Positions 10,201-17,897 of a stretch of DNA of 64,000 bases are shown here, one piece after another. The number at the start of each line of letters is the position of its first letter. Positions within the stretch are counted from its first letter, which is position 1. The stretch is taken from positions 558,001 through 622,000 of the forward strand of contig JADFCQ010000003.1 in NCBI GenBank assembly GCA_015223225.1. Reading direction: 5' to 3'. The notes beneath the pieces are model-generated. The model did not search any database. It was not told where the DNA came from and was given only the letters and a program-made list of their open reading frames with translations. Origin of the DNA: Acetobacteraceae bacterium H6797 (lineage in GTDB: Bacteria > Pseudomonadota > Alphaproteobacteria > Acetobacterales > Acetobacteraceae). The position numbers and the translations under genes were made by a program.

Positions 10201-11082
10201 GCCAATCGCGATTCAACCCGCGCCACGGGCGTCGGGCTCCAACTGGGCTATGTGAACTACAACACGGGCACCTTCCTCGGTCAGGTGCTGGGCGATGCGG
10301 GCACGACGCCGATCGGCTTCCGACAGACCAACTTCGCCGGCGGCATCGAGATCGCACCCTCGCTGACCGACCAGCTCCGCCTGCGCCTCGCCGCCGACCG
10401 CCGGGCCATCACCGACAGCGTCCTCTCCTACGCCGGCGCGCGCGACGAGGAGAGCGGCCGCACCTGGGGCGGCGTGATGCGCACGAGTTTCCGGGGCCAG
10501 CTCGAACTCCAGACGGGCAAGACCACGTGGTATGCCGGCGGAAGCTGGTCGATGCTGCGTGGGCAGAATGTCGCGTCCAATACCGGCCGCGAAATCGGGG
10601 TGGGCTTCAACCACAACCTCATCAAGACCGACGATCAGGACCTGATCCTCGGCCTCGATCTCCGCTACGCCGCCTTCGACAAGAACCTGCGCTACTACAC
10701 CTATGGCCAGGGCGGCTATTTCAGCCCGCAATCCTCGCTGGCGGCGGTCGGCTCGCTACAATGGCGCCAGCGCTGGGGCGATTGGGAGACGAAGCTCGGC
10801 GGCTCGCTCGGCGTGCAGCGGTTCCGCGAATCCTCGAGCCCCTATTTCCCGACCGACGCGGCCATGCAGGCCGCCCTGGAGGCGAGCGGGGAGACGAGCA
10901 GCTATGCCGGGCAGGAGAAGACGGCGGTGGTCGCTGGCCTCAACGCCGCCATCGAATATGACCTGACGCAGCAACTCACGCTCGGCCTCTCGGGCCGCTA
11001 CATCAAGAGCGGTGTGTGGAACGAAGGGGCCGGGCTGCTCTATGCGCGCTACAGGTTCAGCCCCCTTTCATCCTCTCCCTGA
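7243..11082 (+). CDS. BcsC/WssE-like TPR and outer-membrane barrel export protein
   Basis: A 1279-residue protein: a leader ending AQAQT, a proline/alanine-rich linker (to about residue 70), a long array of TPR-like helices (about residues 75-870), then a C-terminal beta-barrel of the BcsC type. The barrel shows the family landmarks LSYAGARDEESGRTWGGV and TYGQGGYFSPQ and ends in an aromatic-rich strand (LLYARYRFSP). BcsC guides cellulose through periplasm and outer membrane. The start is GTG, overlapping the previous stop. No cellulose synthase (BcsA/B) or alginate polymerase is in this window, so the exported polymer is unknown; acetylated cellulose, as in the Pseudomonas Wss system, is the closest precedent. 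Confidence 0.88.
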   Translation: MTHRFALRWAIALPIVLPWCMALNGAQAQTQPPPPPPALPGDPAAAAPEPVAAPPAPAEAPPAIAAQAPVQAASTAEVPQALAVLLRQIAFWRAQQQPDRAMRTVETMLQSYPQHPQALAAAFDVAAQLGDRAAMQDYRARLVAVSPNDPQLPRLDSALRAAAMDPAVLREARSLAAAGKADEAVARYKAAFGNGPVPDSLALEYYRTLASTGILGYREALPVLRRLSAASPNDYQLQLAVAEVMTYRELARTEGMERLRALTRQPEVAEQARRSWRLALTWLGPTFDGQDMLNSYLSQFPSDPELEAKREEFRRSLPDEAQRVLLAGYGAFNAGDMATAERNFQQARQMKPQDTEAIVALAAVRKQQGRNAEATALIQEAIRLAPERREELLGGPSVAAAIPQSPSLLARRALQRDDLERADGLARRAAKSNNDGERLQGLVVLAQVALRRNDLPTAEARYREALALRPNMQEALSGLYDVLQRQNRIAEADTLRQQTGLTPWSGTTSVVAARLQEEAGKESDPAKALSLLREAQQADPSSPWIRLDQARLLKDQGDLAGRRQVEQGLLDMGSPDALYAAALIASGDERHAEAAQALERVPVRLRSSDMSRLLNTERIKAEAERLEGFARNYPAQGVGPLVALAARRDGSGLGASEAVQALGRLEQGAAARAAASAAMAANPYWSPAPIIQLAGALMRAKEPEAAYKLLGERLDESRLTDEERRQLKALRTGETIMQAERLSARGDYVAAQARLAPLQQSMPGNASVIAANARLQLAAGHPREARRIGEELLARDPENMEARMVVVYAAMAQGDYRTAQAMTEQARLRKPEDPQLILLSAQLARARGDFSTAWRGVEEAARAKAAEQRAKGEPVSPQLVSSLSATRLGGVGTSDPLVDEIVRERKALKEESEIRFAATGSLRAHSGTAGTGRLTEASLPLEASAPMPGLGGRIYGRVTPVTLDAGSMKGEGAGEFGTNPLTGATPANRDSTRATGVGLQLGYVNYNTGTFLGQVLGDAGTTPIGFRQTNFAGGIEIAPSLTDQLRLRLAADRRAITDSVLSYAGARDEESGRTWGGVMRTSFRGQLELQTGKTTWYAGGSWSMLRGQNVASNTGREIGVGFNHNLIKTDDQDLILGLDLRYAAFDKNLRYYTYGQGGYFSPQSSLAAVGSLQWRQRWGDWETKLGGSLGVQRFRESSSPYFPTDAAMQAALEASGETSSYAGQEKTAVVAGLNAAIEYDLTQQLTLGLSGRYIKSGVWNEGAGLLYARYRFSPLSSSP

Positions 11083-11092
11083 TGGAGCCGTG

Positions 11093-11860
11093 ATGCGCCT
11101 GCGGATCGAGACGAAGCGCCTTCTGGGAGCCCTGGCGGGCGTGGTTCTGGCAGTGTCGGGGCAGGCGGCCCTGGCGGCCGAGGCCTGCCCCGGCCTGCCG
11201 CTCCGCCAGCCGCCGCCGCGGGAGGCCATCCCCGCCGCCTTCACCGAGCCGCAATGGGTGGCGCGGAACAACCAGCTCGAACAGCAGATGGCCGGCGCCA
11301 ATTTCTCGCGCACGCGGCTGCTCTTCCTGGGCGATTCCATCACGGAAAGCTGGCCGCCCAATCTTTACCAGCATTTCTACGGCCATCGCGGCGCCTTCAA
11401 CATGGGCGTGCGCAGCGACAATACGATGGGCATGCTCTGGCGCCTGCCGCGCGCGCCTCTGGGGCGCACGCTGAAGCCGCAACTCGTCGTACTGCTGCTC
11501 GGCACCAACAATATCTGGCCGGGTGCCAAGCCCGAGGATGTCGCCACCGGCATCGCCGAGGTAGTGCGGCAGATCCGCCGTCAATCGCCCACGAGCCGCG
11601 TGCTGCTGGTCGGCGTGCTGCCGCGCGGCGCCGATGCGAGCGAGCCCGCGCGGCCGGTGATCGCGCAGGTCAATGCCCTGCTCGCAGGCTGCGCCGATAA
11701 CAGCACGGTCTTCTTCGCCAATCCCGGCCCGATGCTGCTCGACGGCCAGGGCGTGCTCTCGGAGCAGATGTCGCCCGACAGGCTCCATCTCACCTGGCTC
11801 GGCTATGCCATTCTCGGCGCGGGTCTCGAACCCGATATCCGGCGCATCCTGGGCGAATAG
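11093..11860 (+). CDS. Secreted SGNH/GDSL-family esterase
   Basis: A 255-residue protein with a Sec leader (cleavage near ALA-AEA, about residue 28) and clear SGNH blocks: GDSIT (Ser82), GTNNI (block III Asn) and DRLHLT (Asp229, His232). This branch resembles platelet-activating-factor acetylhydrolase-like and acetyl-xylan esterase-like lipases. In this context it could remove or edit acetyl groups on the polymer, or act like the SGNH protein of acetic-acid-bacterial cellulose operons. The ATG at 11093 is chosen because it begins the signal peptide; a start at 11012 would lie inside the barrel gene. It follows that gene by 10 bases. Confidence 0.85.
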   Translation: MRLRIETKRLLGALAGVVLAVSGQAALAAEACPGLPLRQPPPREAIPAAFTEPQWVARNNQLEQQMAGANFSRTRLLFLGDSITESWPPNLYQHFYGHRGAFNMGVRSDNTMGMLWRLPRAPLGRTLKPQLVVLLLGTNNIWPGAKPEDVATGIAEVVRQIRRQSPTSRVLLVGVLPRGADASEPARPVIAQVNALLAGCADNSTVFFANPGPMLLDGQGVLSEQMSPDRLHLTWLGYAILGAGLEPDIRRILGE

Positions 11861-11861
11861 G

Positions 11862-12041
11862 ATGGATCTGAGCCGGCTGCTGATCCGTCTGGCGATGTGG
11901 TGGCGCAACCCGCCCTCGCCGAAGCGGATGAAGCTGATCCTGGCCGTGGTCGCGATCTGCCTCGTGATCGTGCTCATCGAGCATCTCTTCGGCCGGCCCG
12001 AATGGATGCATGTCGAGAAAGTGCCGATCAGGCGCTTCTGA
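11862..12041 (+). CDS. 59-residue single-span membrane protein
   Basis: A short gene that starts one base after the preceding stop. The product has a basic N-terminal half (WWRNPPSPKRMK), one hydrophobic span (about residues 24-41, LILAVVAICLVIVLIEHL) and a short tail GRPEWMHVEKV. It is too small for an enzyme and looks like an inner-membrane accessory subunit of the acetylation/export block. The span and tail resemble the 37-residue protein encoded at 20578-20691 (shared VVAICL, then Gly and Glu-Trp about ten residues later). I do not recognise a named family. Confidence 0.65.
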   Translation: MDLSRLLIRLAMWWRNPPSPKRMKLILAVVAICLVIVLIEHLFGRPEWMHVEKVPIRRF

Positions 12042-12047
12042 AAGCCC

Positions 12048-13346
12048 TCAGCCGCAATGGCGGTAGATGGCCGCCGCGATCACCTGCGCGGCCTCAACGA
12101 GGCTCGCCAGATCGACATATTCGTCCGGCCCATGCGCATTGGCGCCGAGCGGGCCATAGACCACGCCCGGGATGCCCTGCGCCGCGTAATGCGCCGCATC
12201 GGTCACGCCCAGCATGCCCTCGAGCCGCACCGGCAGCCCCGCCGCCTCGCGCGCGCCGCGCAGCGCCGTCACCAGCGGGTGGTCGATGGGCGTGTTCACG
12301 GGCGGGAAGTGCAGGCCGTAGAGATCCCACTCCACGCGCGGCGGATTCTTCACCAGCCAGGGGTCGGTGGCCGCGAAACGCGCGATGGCGTCTTCGAAGT
12401 CGCGGCGAATGGTCGCCGGGTCCTCATGCGGCAGGAATTTCAGGTCGAAATCCAGAACGCAGGTATCGGGCACGATGCCGGGATTGTTGAGCACGGTCGG
12501 GAGCCCATCCGCGCCCATGCCCACACCCGCGATCATCATGCCGGGCGAGATGGTGTTCATGCCCGCGGGCATATGAGGAAAGCGCTTCTCGCGGCCCCAG
12601 CGGGCTTCCAGCGCCTGCACGGCGGCGAGCAGGCGCGCGCCGAGTTCCATGGCGTTGACGCTCTTCACCGGCACGGTATCGGCCGCTTCGGAGGGATAGA
12701 TCGAGGCGAAGCGGCGCGAGGAATGGCCGTTGCGGCCTCGTACGGTGACGCGCACCCAGTCGAGGCCGCCGGCCCAGGGGCGGAGCGCATTGGCGCTGCC
12801 CTCGGCGACCAGCACGGCGCTGGGCTTGGGCTCGCGCTTCGCGGCCTCCATGGCGCCGAAGCCGCCGGCTTCCTCATCGACCACGGCGTGGAATTCGAGC
12901 CGGCCTTCGAGGGGGATGCCGAGCTTCCTGATCGCGCGGCAGGCGGCGAGGCAGGCGGCGAGGCCGGCCTTCATATCGCCCGTGCCGCGGCCGAACATTT
13001 TTCCCTCCGCGATCTGCGCGCCGAAGGGCTCGTAGTTCCATTTCTCGATGTCGCCGACAGGCACGACATCGACATGGCCGCAAAGCGCGAGGCTCTTTCC
13101 CTGCGTGCCGGGCAGCACGCCGATGAGGTTCGGGCGGCCGGGGAAGGGGTGCTGGCGGCTGGTCGAAAAACCCAGCGTCTTTAACTCGGCCTCGATGACG
13201 TCTTGAACCTCGGGCTCGTTATTGAGCGCCGGATCACGTTCGAATTTGGGGTTCACGCTGGGGATGCGCACGAGGCGCGTCAGCATCGCCACCAGCCAAT
13301 CGGCATCGGCCGCCACGGCGTCGCGGAGCTTTTCTTCTATGCTCAT
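12048..13346 (-). CDS. M20 family metallopeptidase (ArgE/DapE/acetylornithine deacetylase type)
   Basis: A 432-residue zinc-dependent amidohydrolase. Visible metal-site blocks are LCGHVDVVP, GTGDMKAG, VDEEAGG and, near the C-terminus, NAHGPDE; a dimerisation/lid domain lies between about residues 190 and 320. Family members remove acyl or peptide groups from amino-acid derivatives in the cytosol. It is the last gene of a leftward four-gene operon (start TGATG-coupled to the N-formylglutamate amidohydrolase-like gene), which points to an N-acyl or glutamyl amide as substrate. The exact substrate cannot be read from the sequence. Confidence 0.88.
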   Translation of the reverse strand: MSIEEKLRDAVAADADWLVAMLTRLVRIPSVNPKFERDPALNNEPEVQDVIEAELKTLGFSTSRQHPFPGRPNLIGVLPGTQGKSLALCGHVDVVPVGDIEKWNYEPFGAQIAEGKMFGRGTGDMKAGLAACLAACRAIRKLGIPLEGRLEFHAVVDEEAGGFGAMEAAKREPKPSAVLVAEGSANALRPWAGGLDWVRVTVRGRNGHSSRRFASIYPSEAADTVPVKSVNAMELGARLLAAVQALEARWGREKRFPHMPAGMNTISPGMMIAGVGMGADGLPTVLNNPGIVPDTCVLDFDLKFLPHEDPATIRRDFEDAIARFAATDPWLVKNPPRVEWDLYGLHFPPVNTPIDHPLVTALRGAREAAGLPVRLEGMLGVTDAAHYAAQGIPGVVYGPLGANAHGPDEYVDLASLVEAAQVIAAAIYRHCG

Positions 13347-14104
13347 CAGGCATCTTCCGTCACGCTGGCGATGGCGCGCGCGATGAGCGGCGCGAGGCGC
13401 CGGGCCCAGTCGAGGGCGGCGGCATCATGGGCGATGAGGTCCTGCCGGATCTCGATCAGCAGCGAGGGCAGGCCGCGTGCCTCGCCATGCACGGGCACGG
13501 TATAGTCATCGGCGTCGATGACATAAGGCTCGTTGTCGCCCACGGTGAAACCCTGCGCGCGGAGCCCTTCCATCATCGGCGCGGCGAAACGGCCGGCGGA
13601 GGCATAGAGGAACCCCGCCTCCCAAGGCCGCGACACGCCGCGATAGGAGGGCGTGAAACTATGCACGCCGATCACGCAGCGCCGCGCGGGCGTCGCGTCG
13701 AGATGCGCCGTCACCGCGTCATGGAAGGGGTGGAACAGCTCGTTCTGCCGCGCCGCGCGATCGGCGGCCGAAAGGCCGAGATTGCCGGGCACGACCGTCT
13801 CCTCGCTGATCTCCGGGATGGAGCCGGGGCGGGAGAGGGGGCGGTTGCAGTCGATCACCAGCCGCGAATAGCCTGTGCTGAACAGCGCCGCGTCCAGATG
13901 GCGCGAGAGGGCGCGGGCCATGACGAGCGCGCCGATATCCCGGCCGATATGCCGCTCGATCTCGCCCGGCGGCAGGCCGAGATCGCCCAGCGCGCGGGGA
14001 ATGCGGTTCGAGGCATGTTCGCAGAGCAGCAGGCAGGGCGAGCGGCCGGCGAGATTCTCGGCCGTGAAGGCCGGAGGCTCGCCCGGTTGCAGTAGCGGCA
14101 TCAA
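13346..14104 (-). CDS. N-formylglutamate amidohydrolase family protein
   Basis: A 252-residue protein with the family's LLLCEHASNRIP start, HIGRDIGALVMARALSRHLDA and STGYSRLVIDCNRP blocks, and GVHSFTP in the middle. The founding enzyme splits N-formylglutamate in histidine breakdown, but many homologues sit in unrelated amide pathways. No hut genes are near. Here it overlaps a glutamine-synthetase-like gene (ATGA at 14101-14104) and is coupled to an M20 peptidase, so it more likely cleaves a glutamate amide made or processed by that pathway. Confidence 0.85.
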   Translation of the reverse strand: MMPLLQPGEPPAFTAENLAGRSPCLLLCEHASNRIPRALGDLGLPPGEIERHIGRDIGALVMARALSRHLDAALFSTGYSRLVIDCNRPLSRPGSIPEISEETVVPGNLGLSAADRAARQNELFHPFHDAVTAHLDATPARRCVIGVHSFTPSYRGVSRPWEAGFLYASAGRFAAPMMEGLRAQGFTVGDNEPYVIDADDYTVPVHGEARGLPSLLIEIRQDLIAHDAAALDWARRLAPLIARAIASVTEDA

Positions 14105-15411
14105 TAGATGGCCTTGTAGCGGGCGCAGAGCCCCTCGGCATCCAGCTCCTCGACCAGCGACATCTCCTTGCGCTTCACCGAGAAGAGGCAGTTCTTGAGC
14201 GTCTTCGGCAGCCAGGCGCCGAGCATGGCATCGGCCTCGAATGCGGCCATGGCGGCGGGCAGATCGGCCGGCAGGCGGCGGACGCCCATGGCGTTCAATT
14301 CGGCCTCGGGGAATTCGGACGGGTCCTTGTTCACTAGCGGCGGCTGGGCGAGCCCTTCGCGAATGCCCGCGAGCCCGGCCATGATCAGCCCGGCCAGCGC
14401 CAGATAGGCATTGGCCGTCGCATCGGTCGCGCGGAATTCCACATTCATCTGCTTGGCCGCATCGCCGCCGCCCAGCGTGGCAATGGGGCAGATGCGCAGC
14501 CCCGCCTCACGGTTGCACTCGCCAAGGCAGGCATAGGCCGCGCTCCAATGATGCGGCTGCAGGCGGAGGTAGGAGATGGGGCTCGGCGCCGTCAGGGCCA
14601 TCAGTCCCGGCATATGCCGCACGATGCCCGCGCAGAATTGCCCGGCCTTCTCGGAGAGCGCGCCGGGGCGGCTCTCATCGCGCATCGCGGGGTTGCCCTC
14701 GGCGTCGCGCAGGCTGAGATGGATATGCACGCCATTGCCCACGCCTTCGGCCGCCGTCTTGGGCGCGAAGCTCGCCTGCCAGCCGCGCTGCGCCGCCAGT
14801 TCCTTCACCAGCAGGCGCATGGCGATGGAGCGGTCGGCCGCCGTCAGCGGATCGGCCGGGCGCATCGTCACCTCGAACTGGTCCTGGCCGTATTCGGGCA
14901 GGAACATCTCCGGCTCCAGCCCCGCCTCGGCCATGAGTGCCATGAGGTCTGGCCCAAACGGGTCGGCGTGGCGCATGGCGGCGAGGGAGAAGGCTGGGGC
15001 GGCGGGCCAGTTGGCGCCCAGGATCTGGAATTCGTGCTCGAAGGTGGAGAGCACGCTCAGCCCCGTCTCCGCCTGGAGCTGCGCCACCGCCCGCTTCAGC
15101 AGCGTGCGCGGGCAACATTCCCAAGGGGTGCCGTCCAGCTCGGTGATGTCGGAGAAGTAGAGATGCAGCGGCGAGAGGCCGAAATTCGGCAGGCGGATGC
15201 GCGTCGCCTCGTCCGGCAGCAGCCGCAGGTCGCCGGCCGAGCCCCAGGGATTGTCCTCGGCGATGAGGTCGAAGGGTGTCAGCGCCATATTGGCCGGCAC
15301 CCAGCCGGTGCCGCGCTTGAGATAGCCCGCCAGTGCCTCGGCCGGGAAGCTGCGGCCCCGGGTGATGGCGACGAGGTCGGTCGTCAGGCAGGTCGCGAGT
15401 TCGGCGCTCAT
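14101..15411 (-). CDS. Glutamine synthetase family protein (gamma-glutamyl ligase-like)
   Basis: A 436-residue GS-fold enzyme with the active-site blocks EHEFQ, EYGQDQFEVT, GVHIHLSL, NREAGLR and VEFRATDATANAYLALAGL. These bind ATP, glutamate and metals. The sequence is of the GlnA-like/PuuA type rather than a housekeeping GlnA, and the operon contains amide hydrolases, so it probably gamma-glutamylates an amine before oxidation or hydrolysis. I chose the ATG at 15411 because it overlaps the upstream stop (ATGA); an in-frame start at 15465 would lie inside the neighbour. Confidence 0.85.
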   Translation of the reverse strand: MSAELATCLTTDLVAITRGRSFPAEALAGYLKRGTGWVPANMALTPFDLIAEDNPWGSAGDLRLLPDEATRIRLPNFGLSPLHLYFSDITELDGTPWECCPRTLLKRAVAQLQAETGLSVLSTFEHEFQILGANWPAAPAFSLAAMRHADPFGPDLMALMAEAGLEPEMFLPEYGQDQFEVTMRPADPLTAADRSIAMRLLVKELAAQRGWQASFAPKTAAEGVGNGVHIHLSLRDAEGNPAMRDESRPGALSEKAGQFCAGIVRHMPGLMALTAPSPISYLRLQPHHWSAAYACLGECNREAGLRICPIATLGGGDAAKQMNVEFRATDATANAYLALAGLIMAGLAGIREGLAQPPLVNKDPSEFPEAELNAMGVRRLPADLPAAMAAFEADAMLGAWLPKTLKNCLFSVKRKEMSLVEELDAEGLCARYKAIY

Positions 15412-16046
15412 GCGGCCATCTCCTTGAAGCGCGCGAGCACGGTCGCGGTATCGGTCACCCAGCAATAGCCGCCGAAGGCCTTCACGGCCGCGCGGTGGCG
15501 CTCATCGCTATAGGTGGCGCAGGCATCGTCGATGAGGGTGACCATGTAGCCGCGGTCGGCGGCATCGCGCACGGCCATGTCCACGCATTGGTCCGTCACC
15601 ACCCCGGCGATGACGAGATAGCGGATGCCGAGGTTCCGCAGCACATAGTCGATATTGGTGGAGTTGAAGACGCCCGAGGAGGTCTTGGGCAGCACGATTT
15701 CGTCCGGCAGCGGCTCCAGTGCCGGGATCACGCGGCCCTCGGGCGCGCCCTTCGGTACATGCATGTCGGAAAGCTTATGGTCCAGCGAGCGGTCGCGGCC
15801 ATGGCTGGTCAGGCTTTCGATGATGGTGTGCATCACCTCCACCTTCGCCGCCCGCGCGGCCTCCAGCAGCTTGCGCTGGTTGGGCACCACCAGGCCGTCG
15901 AGCCGGTCATGGTAATAGGAGAAATCCTGCCCCGCATGCGCCGGGTCGAGCCCGCGCTCGCACCAGATGCGCTGCATGTCGACGAAGAACATCGCCGTCT
16001 CGCCCGGCACGAAGGGCGCATCTCGGCGAGTGGGGAAGGCGGTCAT
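15408..16046 (-). CDS. Isochorismatase-like cysteine hydrolase
   Basis: A 212-residue protein with the cysteine hydrolase triad layout: Asp in FFVDMQ near residue 23, Lys in VLPKTSSGVF, and Cys in GVVTDQCVDMAVRDA. Such enzymes hydrolyse small amides (nicotinamide, carbamoylsarcosine, ureidoacrylate types) in the cytosol. It is the first gene of the leftward operon, with GGAG 5 nt before the start, and is divergent from a peptide-type binding protein at 16192. Likely role: amide cleavage in the same pathway as the GS-like ligase and the two downstream hydrolases. Confidence 0.87.
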   Translation of the reverse strand: MTAFPTRRDAPFVPGETAMFFVDMQRIWCERGLDPAHAGQDFSYYHDRLDGLVVPNQRKLLEAARAAKVEVMHTIIESLTSHGRDRSLDHKLSDMHVPKGAPEGRVIPALEPLPDEIVLPKTSSGVFNSTNIDYVLRNLGIRYLVIAGVVTDQCVDMAVRDAADRGYMVTLIDDACATYSDERHRAAVKAFGGYCWVTDTATVLARFKEMAA

Positions 16047-16191
16047 GGCAGCTCCAGGGCGGTGTTGAGTATTTTATTACAGAGCGAGGATCGGGCCGTG
16101 AAGATGAAACATGATTGACAGAAACCGGCCCAGCCGGTGTTCTTCGGCCGATAGTTTCGCCCGCCTCACGTCCATCACCGGAGCCCACGCC

Positions 16192-17772
16192 ATGCAGCGC
16201 CGCCACCTCTTCGCCCTGGGTGCCGCCTCGGCGGCCAGCCTCGCCATGCCGAGGCTCGGCCTGGCCCAGGGCAGCCGGACGCTGCGCTTCATCCCGCATG
16301 CCGATCTGGCGGTGCTCGACCCCATCGTGTCGAACGTCTACGTCACGCGCAATCACGCCTATCTCGTCTACGACACGCTCTTCGGCCAGGACGAGGCGAT
16401 GAACCCCCAGCCGCAGATGGTGGAGGGCTTCACCACGGAGGATGACGGCCGCCGCTGGGTGCTCACGCTGCGCGAGGGCCTGCTTTTCCATGATGGGCAG
16501 AAGGTGCTGGCGCGGGACTGCGTGGCCTCCATCCGCCGCTGGGGCCAGAAGGACGATCTGGGCCGCGCGCTGATGGCCGTGACCGACGAGCTTTCCGCCC
16601 CCGATGACCGCCGCATCGTCTTCCGCCTGAGCAAGCCCTTCCCGCTGCTGCCCTTCGCCCTGGGCAAGACGCCCGGCGTGGTCTGCGCCATGATGCCCGA
16701 GCGCATCGCCAATACGCCGGTGGACAAGGCCTTCACCGAGGTCGTCGGCTCCGGCCCCTTCCGCTTCCTGCCGGCCGAGCGCGTCTCGGGCGATCGCGTG
16801 GCCTATGAGCGTTTCGCGGGCTACAAGCCGCGCGAGGGCGGCAAGGCCGAGGGCACGGCGGGGCCGAAGGTCGCGCATTTCGACCGGATCGAGTGGAAGG
16901 TGATCGCCGACGCGGCCACCGCCGCCGGCGCGCTTCAGGCCGGCGAGGTCGATTGGTGGGAATTGCCGAGCAACGACATGCTGCCGCTGCTCCGCCGCGG
17001 CCGGGGCTTCACCATCGAGCCGCTGGACCCGTCGGGCTACATGGTCTCGATGCGGATCAACCACCTCCAGGGCCCCACGGCCAATCCCGCCATCCGCCGC
17101 GCCATGTTCATGGCGCTCAACCAGAAGGACGTGGTGATGGCCATGGCCGGCACCGATGCCAGCCTGTGGAAGGACGGCGTGGGCTTCTTCTGCCCCGGCA
17201 CCGCCATGGCCAATGACGCGGGCATGGAGGCGCTGAAGGGCGATCCGGCGGCGGCGAAGAAGGCGCTGGAGGCGGCGGGCTACAAGGGCGAGCCCTTCAT
17301 GATCATGCTGCCTGGCGACCTCCAGGCGAATGCCATCGGCGGCTCCGTGGTGGCCGATGCCCTGCGCCGCGCGGGCATGACGGTCGATGAGGTGAGCATG
17401 GACTGGGGCACGCTGCTCCAGCGCCGCAACAAGAAGGAGCCGGTCGCCCAGGGAGGTTGGGGCGGATATGTGGTGATGAATACGGGCGTCGATCTCGGCA
17501 GCCCGGCCGTGCATGCCAATCTGCGCGGCGACGGCAAGAGCAGCCTCTACGGCTGGTGCGAGAGCCCGGCCATCGAGACGCTGCGCGGCGAGTGGCTCGC
17601 CGCCCCCGGCCTCTCGGAGCAGCAGGCCATCGCCCGTAAGCTCCAGAGCCAGGCCTTCCAGGACCTGCCCTATATGCCCCTCGGCCAGGTGGCCCAGCTC
17701 ACGGCCTATAAGGCCGAGCTGAAGGGCATGCTGCATGGGGTGCCCGTTTTCTGGAACGTGAAGCGCGGCTGA
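16192..17772 (+). CDS. Family 5 (peptide/nickel/opine type) ABC transporter substrate-binding protein
   Basis: A 526-residue periplasmic binding protein with an RR-containing leader (MQRRHLFALGAASAASL) cleaved near GLAQG, then the family 5 fold: PQMVEGFT, LREGLLFHDGQKV and a C-terminal domain. It would capture a peptide-like or amide solute. No permease or ATPase gene is adjacent; the divergent amide-hydrolase operon may consume what it binds. It is a paralogue of the binding protein at 39588-41210 (shared TRNH...VYD, GLLFHDGQ, PERxANTP blocks). The start at 16192 begins the signal peptide; 16111 is an in-frame but less likely start. Confidence 0.9.
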   Translation: MQRRHLFALGAASAASLAMPRLGLAQGSRTLRFIPHADLAVLDPIVSNVYVTRNHAYLVYDTLFGQDEAMNPQPQMVEGFTTEDDGRRWVLTLREGLLFHDGQKVLARDCVASIRRWGQKDDLGRALMAVTDELSAPDDRRIVFRLSKPFPLLPFALGKTPGVVCAMMPERIANTPVDKAFTEVVGSGPFRFLPAERVSGDRVAYERFAGYKPREGGKAEGTAGPKVAHFDRIEWKVIADAATAAGALQAGEVDWWELPSNDMLPLLRRGRGFTIEPLDPSGYMVSMRINHLQGPTANPAIRRAMFMALNQKDVVMAMAGTDASLWKDGVGFFCPGTAMANDAGMEALKGDPAAAKKALEAAGYKGEPFMIMLPGDLQANAIGGSVVADALRRAGMTVDEVSMDWGTLLQRRNKKEPVAQGGWGGYVVMNTGVDLGSPAVHANLRGDGKSSLYGWCESPAIETLRGEWLAAPGLSEQQAIARKLQSQAFQDLPYMPLGQVAQLTAYKAELKGMLHGVPVFWNVKRG

Positions 17773-17897
17773 CCCCTGCGCGCACAGGGCTGGTAATCGC
17801 GGTCAGACACTTCCATTTGGGCCGGGGGCGCTGCAAAAGCTCCCGACCTGAATTGCCGGCCGGGGCGTGACTCCGGCCATCCGGAGTGGGACGCGCA

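Noticed and set aside
16115-16120. TTGACA as a -35 box for the binding-protein gene
   Set aside because: The matching -10 position (TGTTCT) is poor, so I do not list it as a promoter.
15907-17736. A 609-codon minus-strand frame over the family 5 binding protein
   Set aside because: Antisense shadow of a well-supported gene; the real isochorismatase-like gene overlaps it in another frame.
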